Below, in pieces: positions 26,251 through 32,442 of a stretch of DNA of 64,000 nt (the first letter of the stretch is position 1; each line of letters starts with the position of its first letter). The DNA is from Halopseudomonas aestusnigri. Its GTDB lineage: Bacteria > Pseudomonadota > Gammaproteobacteria > Pseudomonadales > Pseudomonadaceae. Made by a program: the position numbers and the translations under genes. The stretch covers positions 17,205 to 81,204 of the forward strand of contig NZ_NBYK01000015.1 in NCBI RefSeq assembly GCF_002197985.1, in the 5' to 3' direction. The notes below the pieces were generated by a model. The model worked only from the letters and a program-made list of their open reading frames with translations, searched no databases and was not told the DNA's origin.

Positions 26251-26737
26251 CGCGCACGAAACGACGCCAGCCTCGGTATGGCGCAACCCGATCCACTTTC
26301 TGGCCTTTGGCTTTGGCAGTGGTGCGATCCGCCCGGCGCCGGGGACCTGGGGCACGCTGGCGGCGCTGCCCTTTGTGCTGGTCTGGCAGCAACTGCCGGT
26401 TGCCGGCTACGGCCTGGTGATCGTGCTGTCGACCCTGCTCGGCATCTGGCTGTGTCACCGCACCGCTGCGGATCTGGGCGTGCACGATCACGGTGGCATC
26501 GTCTGGGACGAATTCGTTGGGCTGTGGATTGCGCTCTGGCTGGCACCGACCGGCTGGCTCTGGTTGCTGGCCGGCTTCGCCCTGTTCCGGCTGTTCGATA
26601 TCTGGAAGCCCTGGCCAATCCGCTGGATTGATCGTCAGGTTGGCGGCGGCTTCGGCATCATGCTGGATGACATTATCGCCGGGTTCATGGCGCTGCTGGT
26701 GCTGTTGCTGGCCGAGACCCTGTTGGCTATGGTGTAA
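26243..26737 (+). CDS. pgpA: phosphatidylglycerophosphatase A
   Basis: A 164-residue membrane enzyme of phosphatidylglycerol synthesis. The family pattern is complete: FGSGAIRPAPGTWGTLAALP, IVWDEFVGLWIAL, FRLFDIWKPWPIRWIDR and GGFGIMLDDIIAGF, with the acidic residues that bind Mg2+. The hydrophobic middle and C-terminal segments are inner-membrane helices. The start at 26243 has AGGAGC upstream and lies inside the end of thiL. Confidence 0.95.
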   Translation: MTDAHETTPASVWRNPIHFLAFGFGSGAIRPAPGTWGTLAALPFVLVWQQLPVAGYGLVIVLSTLLGIWLCHRTAADLGVHDHGGIVWDEFVGLWIALWLAPTGWLWLLAGFALFRLFDIWKPWPIRWIDRQVGGGFGIMLDDIIAGFMALLVLLLAETLLAMV

Positions 26738-26770
26738 GCCTCGTCCGTCATCGCGCAAGGGAAACACCGC

Positions 26771-27427
26771 ATGGCTCGTATCGCTTCTCTCTCTGCTCTG
26801 CTGCTCGGCGCCGGGCTGGCTGCTGCCTCGCTGGTTTCAGCGGCTACCGACGTACGAGTGGTCGGGCTGTTCGCCAATGCGGCAGTGGTCAATATCGATG
26901 GCCAGCGCCACATGCTGCGGGTTGGCAAGCCGCCAGTGAACGGAGTCGAGCTGATCGCCGCCGACAGCCAGACGGCAACCCTTAGAGTGGACGGCCAGAC
27001 TCGCCAGTTTGGTCTGCAGCGTGAATACACCGAAGGCTTTGCCCAGTCTGAGCGCCAGCAGGTCAGTATCCCGCGCGGCGAAGGTGGTCATTTCCGGGTT
27101 ACCGGTTCAATCAATGGTCAGACCGTCAGTTTTATGGTCGATACCGGCGCAACCAGTGTCTCGATGAGTTCGGTGCAGGCGCGTCGTCTCGGTATCGATT
27201 ACGCGCTCAGCGGCACACCGGTTCGCGCCGCCACAGCTTCCAGTGCCGTGGATGGTTACCAGGTGACGCTGGCGCGGGTAAAGGTTGGCGACATCGAGCT
27301 GTCCAACGTGCAGGCGCTGGTGCTGGAAGGCCGTTTTCCGCTCGAAGTGCTGCTCGGCATGAGCTGGCTTAGCCGGGTGCGGATGGACGAACAGGACAAC
27401 CTGCTGCTGCTCGAGCGCAAGTACTGA
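26771..27427 (+). CDS. retropepsin-like aspartic protease (TIGR02281 type)
   Basis: A 218-residue exported or membrane-anchored protein. A signal-like N-terminus (SLSALLLGAGLAAASLVSA) is followed by an SH3-like section and then a retropepsin domain with the catalytic motif FMVDTGATSVSMSS and the later psi-loop (LEVLLGMSWLSRV). Single-domain bacterial retropepsins act as homodimers in the periplasm; substrate unknown. It stands 33 bases after pgpA and may be part of that transcription unit. Confidence 0.85.
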   Translation: MARIASLSALLLGAGLAAASLVSAATDVRVVGLFANAAVVNIDGQRHMLRVGKPPVNGVELIAADSQTATLRVDGQTRQFGLQREYTEGFAQSERQQVSIPRGEGGHFRVTGSINGQTVSFMVDTGATSVSMSSVQARRLGIDYALSGTPVRAATASSAVDGYQVTLARVKVGDIELSNVQALVLEGRFPLEVLLGMSWLSRVRMDEQDNLLLLERKY

Positions 27428-27504
27428 CCCTCTGCACCACAGGCCGGCGCATTCAGCAGACCTATCCAGGCGTCTTGCAGATCGCCCGAGCGTCCGTCAC
27501 CTGC

Positions 27505-27513
27505 TAATATAAG
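27505..27513 (+). promoter_or_regulatory. possible -10 element upstream of ribA
   Basis: TAATATAAG about 40 bases before the ribA start offers overlapping -10 hexamers (TAATAT or TATAAG). No convincing -35 was seen. Confidence 0.3.
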
Positions 27514-27549
27514 CGCCCCTTTTTTGCAAAGGTCGTACAGGAGACCGGC

Positions 27550-28179
27550 GTGACAGTCACCTTTATTGCGTCATCCCAGCTGCCCACCAAGTGGGGCACA
27601 TTCACTATGCACGGCTTCCTGGAAGAAGCGACCGGCAAGGAGCATGTGGTGCTGACGATGGGCGATGTGTCCGATGGCGCGCCCGTACTAGGCCGTCTGC
27701 ACTCCGAATGTCTGACCGGCGATGCCCTGTTCAGTCTGCGTTGCGACTGCGGCTTTCAGCTCGAAGCCGCGCTCAAGGCCATCGCTGAGGAAGGCCGCGG
27801 CGCACTGCTGTACCTGCGTCAGGAAGGTCGCGGCATCGGTCTGATGAACAAGATCCGCGCCTATCACCTGCAGGACGGCGGTGCCGATACCGTAGAAGCC
27901 AACGAACTGCTCGGCTTTGGCGCCGACCAGCGCGATTACGGCATCTGCAAGCCGATGCTTGATCACCTGGGCATCAAGAGCCTCAAGCTGCTGACCAACA
28001 ACCCGCGCAAGGTCAAGGCCATGCAGGGTTTTGGCGTGCTGGTAGCCGAGCGCCTGCCCCTGCAATTCGGTAAGAACCCGCACAACACCAAGTATCTGGA
28101 AACCAAGGCAGGCAAGCTGGGCCACATGCTGGGCCAGCTGCACCAGGCCGAAGCCGAGGCTGAGTCCGATGACCTTTGA
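27550..28179 (+). CDS. ribA: GTP cyclohydrolase II
   Basis: A 209-residue enzyme of the first riboflavin step. The zinc-binding cysteines are present in HSECLTGD and [12 protein letters not shown], followed by [21 protein letters not shown] and [16 protein letters not shown]. It starts with GTG, with AGGAGA eight bases upstream. Because the matching half of RibB lacks these cysteines, this is the only apparent GCHII in the window. It overlaps the next gene by 11 bases. Confidence 0.96.
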   Translation: MTVTFIASSQLPTKWGTFTMHGFLEEATGKEHVVLTMGDVSDGAPVLGRLHSECLTGDALFSLRCDCGFQLEAALKAIAEEGRGALLYLRQEGRGIGLMNKIRAYHLQDGGADTVEANELLGFGADQRDYGICKPMLDHLGIKSLKLLTNNPRKVKAMQGFGVLVAERLPLQFGKNPHNTKYLETKAGKLGHMLGQLHQAEAEAESDDL

Positions 28180-28597
28180 TCCCAAACCCCACTGGCGAGC
28201 ATTGCGCAGCGTCTGGCGCATGCTCAGCCTGACTGTCCTGCTGTTGCCGATCCTGCTGGTGGTGGTGCTGGGTGACTGGACCGGCCTGTTCGATCAGGCC
28301 GCGGTGCCGCTGTTCACCGTCGGTATGGCCAGCCTGATGCTGACCCTCTGGCGCTTCCGGCTGTACAAGCGCACGCTGATTCGCGCCGAAGGCCTGGGTG
28401 ACAGCGCAGAAGCCGCCAGTGCATGGGCCGTATTGCACCGTAATCAGAGTCTGGGGCTGGCCGCCGCCGCGCTGCCGGCGCTGATTGCTCTGGTGCATTA
28501 CTTCTGCGTGGGTGAAGCCATCCCGCTGGTGCTGCTGGTGATCGTCAGCCTCGGCGCCATGCTGCTTTACCGTCCGCCGGCTGCCTGGGTCAACTGA
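28169..28597 (+). CDS. conserved membrane protein of unknown function
   Basis: A 142-residue protein with four predicted transmembrane segments ([70 protein letters not shown]). It overlaps ribA by 11 bases and is followed with no gap by a BtuF-like gene. As I recall, a small membrane protein occupies this position in P. aeruginosa too. I do not recognise a functional domain. Confidence 0.75.
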   Translation: MTFDPKPHWRALRSVWRMLSLTVLLLPILLVVVLGDWTGLFDQAAVPLFTVGMASLMLTLWRFRLYKRTLIRAEGLGDSAEAASAWAVLHRNQSLGLAAAALPALIALVHYFCVGEAIPLVLLVIVSLGAMLLYRPPAAWVN

Positions 28598-29416
28598 GTG
28601 CGTCAGCTGCTGGCGCTGCTGCTGGCGCTGACCCTCAACACACTTTCTGTTCAGGCTGCCGAGCGCATCGTCAGCCTGGCTCCCTTTCTGACCGACATGG
28701 CCCTTCAGCTGGGCGCTGGTGCCCGGCTGGTCGGTGTTCTGGACGACGGTCAACTGCCCGCCGAACTGAGCGATCGGCAAACTGTCGGCAGCTATCAGAC
28801 ACTCTCTGCCGAACGGATCGTGTCCGTCCAGCCTGATCTGATCCTCGCCTGGACCTCCGGCAATCCCCCCGACCTGCTGGAGCGCCTGCGTGGCTGGGGC
28901 ATTCGCGTCGAACAGTTCGACCCGCAACGGCTCGACGACATCGCCAGCATGACCCTGCAGCTCGGTGAACTGCTCGACCAGCCAGCCGAAGCGCAGGCGC
29001 TGGAGGCCGACTTCCGCGCCCAGCTCGACCGGCTCCGTGCGCCGCCGTCGTCAACCCGGCCCAAGGTCTTCCTGCAGCTCTGGGATAACCCGCTCTACAC
29101 GGCCGCTGGCGATCAGTTGTTGTCCGATGCATTGACGCTTTGTGGTGCTGACAACGTCTTCGCCGACCTTGCCGGCCTCGCCCCGCAAGTGGGCCGCGAA
29201 GGCGTGCTGGCCGCTAATCCCGACGTCATCATCGCGCTCGCGGATCAGGGCGTTACTGCAGAAGCTTGGCTGGACGACTGGCGCCGTTTCCCCAAGCTGG
29301 CCGCCGTGCAGCACAACCGCCTCCATGTACTCGACAGCGACCTGCTGGTCCGCCCGACGCCCGCGATTATTGGTGGAGTAGAGCAGTTGTGCGGGTTGGT
29401 GCGCTTAATCCCATGA
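28598..29416 (+). CDS. BtuF/FecB-like periplasmic cobalamin- or siderophore-binding protein
   Basis: A 272-residue exported binding protein with a signal peptide (RQLLALLLALTLNTLSVQA) and the class III periplasmic binding pattern: ERIVSLAPFLTDMALQLGAG, GSYQTLSAERIVSVQPDLIL, and the second lobe with LSDALTLCGADNVF, plus NPDVIIAL. It resembles BtuF, which delivers vitamin B12 to BtuCD; no BtuC or BtuD gene is nearby. The GTG start follows the preceding stop directly. A B12-regulated receptor lies 11 kb downstream. Confidence 0.8.
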   Translation: MRQLLALLLALTLNTLSVQAAERIVSLAPFLTDMALQLGAGARLVGVLDDGQLPAELSDRQTVGSYQTLSAERIVSVQPDLILAWTSGNPPDLLERLRGWGIRVEQFDPQRLDDIASMTLQLGELLDQPAEAQALEADFRAQLDRLRAPPSSTRPKVFLQLWDNPLYTAAGDQLLSDALTLCGADNVFADLAGLAPQVGREGVLAANPDVIIALADQGVTAEAWLDDWRRFPKLAAVQHNRLHVLDSDLLVRPTPAIIGGVEQLCGLVRLIP

Positions 29417-29462
29417 GGGGTTAACGCCCTTTATCGGGCGACCAGCGGCACTGTCTCTTGGG

Positions 29463-29490
29463 TTGACGCTTCAGAGCTGATGCCTATAAT
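29463..29490 (+). promoter_or_regulatory. strong sigma70-type promoter for a small RNA
   Basis: TTGACG (29463-29468) and a perfect TATAAT (29485-29490) are 16 bases apart. It points toward the end of the AbiF-like gene, and no normal-sized gene follows before a terminator. Confidence 0.7.
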
Positions 29491-29535
29491 CGTCTGCAAC
29501 ACGGCCCCTGTCGGTTGATGCGCTTCAGCGCTGAT
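29467..29535 (+). repeat. two copies of CGCTTCAGNGCTGAT
   Basis: Copies at 29467-29481 and 29521-29535 differ at one of 15 positions and start 54 bases apart. Each contains the palindrome TCAG-NN-CTGA; one sits between -35 and -10, the other inside the transcribed RNA. Confidence 0.85.
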
Positions 29536-29553
29536 ATTGCTCAGGGGTTTTTT
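29497..29553 (+). ncRNA. candidate small RNA convergent to the AbiF-like gene
   Basis: A predicted transcript of about 57 nt begins 6-8 bases after the TATAAT box and ends in a terminator 13 bases short of the AbiF-like stop codon. CCCCTG (29505-29510) pairs with CAGGGG (29542-29547), followed by six T residues; an inner hairpin GCGC-TTCA-GCGC forms at 29520-29531. AbiF-family HEPN toxins are reported to be paired with a conserved noncoding RNA that acts as antitoxin, so this is a candidate for that role, but no match to the known motif was established. A 14-codon frame at 29518-29562 crosses the terminator and has no Shine-Dalgarno site. Confidence 0.55.
29505..29553 (+). terminator. intrinsic terminator of the candidate small RNA
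   Basis: The six-base GC-rich outer stem CCCCTG/CAGGGG is followed by TTTTTT. The minus strand has no T tract here, so it acts only on the plus strand. Confidence 0.7.
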
Positions 29554-29565
29554 ATTGCCTGACAT

Positions 29566-30570
29566 TTACCAATTCCGCGACTGCCAACCGGCGTCCGCGC
29601 CCATATGCTCCAGCCCAAGGTCCAGATGCGTCAGGTTTGGGAAGTCATTCTCCAATAATGCTTTCAGCCTTGCTCCCCAGCTCGATGCAGGATTTATGAC
29701 CGTCATCAGGTGATGTGTGATGCACAGTAGCAAGAAGGGTCTTGCGATTGCGTGGGGATTGCCGATGAAGCTGTCTAGCGCAGCGACTTCGCCTTTGGCA
29801 GGTAATTTGGGCTGGTCGATAATGTTGCGATTCCACAGGCGACTATGGTGGGCGCATACGCTCCGCAGATAGTTCAGGCTACGGAGCCAGCTGGCGAAGA
29901 TGCGACCGTTGCTGACGCCGTATTCTGATGAGATAGCGTCTTGGTCCGTTTCTGTCATGCCTCCAAACAGCGTCGATAGCGTCCCAAAATCCCATACTTC
30001 ACAGGCAACCCAAACGGCGAGAGGCAGGCCGTATCTGTCCCTGTTATGCCGAATAAAGTCTTCTTTGGAGCGGTTGATGAGTGTTGCATGTTTGTTCAAC
30101 CAGCTATGGTGTCGGCTAAGCCCGGTTTTGCTGTCTAGCTTGCAGGAAAAACTTTCGTGAAACCGCTCGGGTTGCAGGTAGGCGAATCGGTGGTACTTGC
30201 CCAGCCGATGGGAGAGGTCAACGCGTAGGGCAATCTCGATGCGCTCCAGCGCGTCCAGCACCAAGAGTCGCAGCTTTTTATCGAACACATACAGGTCGAC
30301 TGCGTTCTGAAAGGTTGTCCCGGATTTGAATTCATCGAGCGGCAACCGGTCTTCCTTTACCTTTCTGGGTTTTCTGCCGTTTTGCGGGTCGAGTGGGCAG
30401 CAGACTTCTGTGCGTTCACGGAAAGCGAACCAGTACCCGCTCAGCCGGTAGCAGCCGATCCGTTCAAGGTAATCCAGCGCCTTTTCTGGGTCGGTTGCCT
30501 TCATCCCTCGATTAACCAATAGATCAAGCTGCTCCTGGTAACTCATCCAGGGTTTGCTGTATGCAGCCAT
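29566..30570 (-). CDS. Abi_2 / AbiF-like HEPN-domain abortive infection protein
   Basis: A 334-residue protein of the Abi_2 family (AbiD/AbiF type). The N-terminal family pattern is clear: YQEQLDLLVNRG, YLERIGCYRLSGYWF, FQNAVDLYVFDKKLRLLVLD, LERIEIALRVDLSHRLG. The HEPN-type RNase motif R-x4-H occurs as RSVCAH (R236-H241), within YLRSVCAHHSRLWNR; a second R-x4-H, RVDLSH, lies at 116-121. The ATG at 30570 is preferred over an in-frame GTG three codons earlier because AGGGAG sits 8 bases before it. Base composition is visibly less GC-rich than in flanking genes, suggesting transfer. Probable role is phage-triggered RNA cleavage or toxin activity. Confidence 0.82.
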   Translation of the reverse strand: MAAYSKPWMSYQEQLDLLVNRGMKATDPEKALDYLERIGCYRLSGYWFAFRERTEVCCPLDPQNGRKPRKVKEDRLPLDEFKSGTTFQNAVDLYVFDKKLRLLVLDALERIEIALRVDLSHRLGKYHRFAYLQPERFHESFSCKLDSKTGLSRHHSWLNKHATLINRSKEDFIRHNRDRYGLPLAVWVACEVWDFGTLSTLFGGMTETDQDAISSEYGVSNGRIFASWLRSLNYLRSVCAHHSRLWNRNIIDQPKLPAKGEVAALDSFIGNPHAIARPFLLLCITHHLMTVINPASSWGARLKALLENDFPNLTHLDLGLEHMGADAGWQSRNW

Positions 30571-30602
30571 CAGGCGCACTCCCTGTGCTTATGATGTGGC
30601 GT

Positions 30603-30842
30603 TCAGATGTTCGGTAACCGGAGTGTGCCTCCGTTGGTGCGTTTGCCAAAACCGGTAGGTGTCAGGATTGCGTGCTGCTTCATTGATGGAAGCTCGGAAC
30701 ACCATTCAGACTTGCTGTCGTGCCAGTTGTGGGTGACTTCATGCAGGATGTTGTCATCGCTGCATGGTTTGCCTCCGATCAACAGGTCATTCCACGCGCT
30801 ATACAGGGTTGAAACCCGCTCGCTGAGCGACTTCATGTCCAT
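30603..30842 (-). CDS. unrecognised 79-residue ORF upstream of the AbiF-like gene
   Basis: A short open frame on the same strand as the AbiF-like gene, ending 32 bases before its start. The product is mixed-charge and soluble-looking (SLSERVSTLYSAWNDLL, LTPTGFGKRTNGGTLRLPN) with two cysteines and no membrane segment. I recognise no family. Its start lacks a clear ribosome-binding site, and two ATGTACT copies flank the start region (30841-30855). It could be a cotranscribed partner, a fragment of a larger gene, or not coding. Confidence 0.45.
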   Translation of the reverse strand: MDMKSLSERVSTLYSAWNDLLIGGKPCSDDNILHEVTHNWHDSKSEWCSELPSMKQHAILTPTGFGKRTNGGTLRLPNI

Positions 30843-31020
30843 GTACTGATGTACTTGTTGTGGCTACACGGCGCTGCGGTGCCGGGTAGAGCGAAGGCTC
30901 AACGATAGCCAGGGTAAAGCGCAAAGCGCAGGCCGGTTGCTGGTGTGCGGTTGCTTAATGGTTGTTGGCACCAGCATGATGGGGCTCTGCGATTTCGCAG
31001 GGACGTGATAGGGGAAGCGC

Positions 31021-31758
31021 ATGGCAGCACAGATGGAACCGACACGGTTGGCCGTGTTGATTGATGCCGACAACGCCAATCCGGCGATTGTTGAAGGGCT
31101 GCTGGCCGAGGTGGCCAAGTTGGGTGTGGCGAGCGTAAAGCGCATTTATGGCGACTGGACTACGCCGAGTCTGGGCAAGTGGAAGGCCTCGCTGCTGGAG
31201 CACTCTATTCAGCCGATTCAGCAGTTTGCCTACACCTCCGGCAAGAACGCGACCGACAGCGCGATGATCATCGACGCCATGGACTTGCTGTATTCGGCAG
31301 ACCTTGGCGGCTTCTGTATTGTTTCCAGCGACAGTGATTTCACCCGTCTGGCCGCGCGCCTGCGTGAGTCGGGCAAGGTGGTGTATGGGTTTGGCGAGCA
31401 GAAAACGCCCAAGCCCTTCGTCGCCGCCTGCGACCGTTTTATCTACACCGAGATCTTTACCCAGCATCCGGAGAATGCCGAAACGGTTATTCAGCGCCGC
31501 TCTGCTCAGGAGCTGCGACAGGACGCCAAGCTCTGCACTTTGTTGCGTCAGGCAATTGAAGCGGCCTCCGACGATGACGGCTGGGCCAATCTCGGCCCGG
31601 TTGGCAGCCAGTTGGCCAAACAGATGCCGGAGTTTGACCCGCGCAACTATGGCTACAGCAAGTTCAGTGGGCTGGTGGAAGGTATTGGCCTGTTCACCCT
31701 GCGACGGGAAAACAACCTGCTGTTGGTCAAGGACCAGCGCCCGGGCAAGAAGGGCTGA
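31021..31758 (+). CDS. NYN domain and OST-HTH/LOTUS domain protein
   Basis: A 245-residue protein. Residues ~8-155 form a PIN-like NYN nuclease domain with its acidic residues (LAVLIDADNANPAIVEGLL, KNATDSAMIIDAMDLLY, CIVSSDSDFTRLAARLRE). Residues ~170-240 form an OST-HTH/LOTUS module (LCTLLRQAIEAASDDDGW, NLGPVGSQLAKQMPEF, YSKFSGLVEGIGLFTLRR), which binds RNA in other systems. It probably cleaves or processes RNA; targets unknown. Such proteins are widespread in Pseudomonas, so it may be resident rather than part of a defence cassette. GGGGAAG precedes the start. Confidence 0.88.
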   Translation: MAAQMEPTRLAVLIDADNANPAIVEGLLAEVAKLGVASVKRIYGDWTTPSLGKWKASLLEHSIQPIQQFAYTSGKNATDSAMIIDAMDLLYSADLGGFCIVSSDSDFTRLAARLRESGKVVYGFGEQKTPKPFVAACDRFIYTEIFTQHPENAETVIQRRSAQELRQDAKLCTLLRQAIEAASDDDGWANLGPVGSQLAKQMPEFDPRNYGYSKFSGLVEGIGLFTLRRENNLLLVKDQRPGKKG

Positions 31759-31767
31759 CGCAGGCGG

Positions 31768-32442
31768 TTACCAGCTGCCAAACGGAATACCGTGGGTGTC
31801 GATATAGTGCTGGGCGTTGGGGCTGGGTGGGCGGTAGAACTCGCCGTTGGATTTGCCGTTGTAGGGGCCGACGGGGTTTATTTCGCCTTGGACGTGGGCG
31901 ATTTCCACTGCGTCCAGACAGGGGCCCACCAGCCAGGCCTTCACTACTCCGCCAGGGGCAACGCCTATAGCGATGGTATCCAAGTATTGGATTTCATGTT
32001 CGTCTCGCCATGCGCAGTAGGCGTTTCGCGGTTTGACCATTTCTGCTCTCGTGGCCTGGGACAGGTTAAAACTAGCGCGATACACCTGGGGCTCTGCCAG
32101 AGATTGCCAACGAACGGTGACCTTTGCGGGTAGGTCGATTCCGGTCATGGGGAAGCTTGAGCCCGGCCCTGGGTTCTCAGGCCAGCCGCGTGCGTCACCT
32201 CGATTGTCGGCAGGTGTTCTTGTTGAGGCGACTCCGCCAAACACATCTTCATACATCAAGTCGTTTACATCGGTCAGGTCGATCTGCTCGACCCAGGCTT
32301 CCATATAGTCGGGGGCCTGCAAGCCCACGTACCAGGCGCGGTATGGGAGATCCGGTTTGGGTGGGAAAGGCGCCAAGCTTGTGTGGCTGGAGCAGCCGCT
32401 CAGCCACAGGACAGTCAGCCACGCCGCGAGATGCTTGATCAT
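31768..32442 (-). CDS. DUF2931 lipoprotein, probable immunity protein for the Tle1 effector
   Basis: A 224-residue lipoprotein: signal MIKHLAAWLTVLWLSGCSS with the lipobox LSGC. The mature part matches DUF2931: LPYRAWYVGLQAPDYMEAWV, FGGVAS, DARGWPENPG, PMTGIDLPAKVTVRWQSL, ATRAEMVKP. Its start overlaps the upstream lipase stop by 4 bases (ATGA), the coupling expected of an effector-immunity pair. A periplasm-facing lipoprotein is the usual form of immunity against Tle lipases acting in the periplasm. The immunity role is inferred from position and type. Confidence 0.78.
   Translation of the reverse strand: MIKHLAAWLTVLWLSGCSSHTSLAPFPPKPDLPYRAWYVGLQAPDYMEAWVEQIDLTDVNDLMYEDVFGGVASTRTPADNRGDARGWPENPGPGSSFPMTGIDLPAKVTVRWQSLAEPQVYRASFNLSQATRAEMVKPRNAYCAWRDEHEIQYLDTIAIGVAPGGVVKAWLVGPCLDAVEIAHVQGEINPVGPYNGKSNGEFYRPPSPNAQHYIDTHGIPFGSW

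Noticed and set aside
29425..29440. CGCCC/GGGCG hairpin after the BtuF-like gene as a terminator
   Set aside because: The stem is only 5 bp and lacks a T tract.
29518..29562. A 14-codon peptide frame inside the small RNA
   Set aside because: It lacks a Shine-Dalgarno sequence and runs through the terminator stem and T tract.
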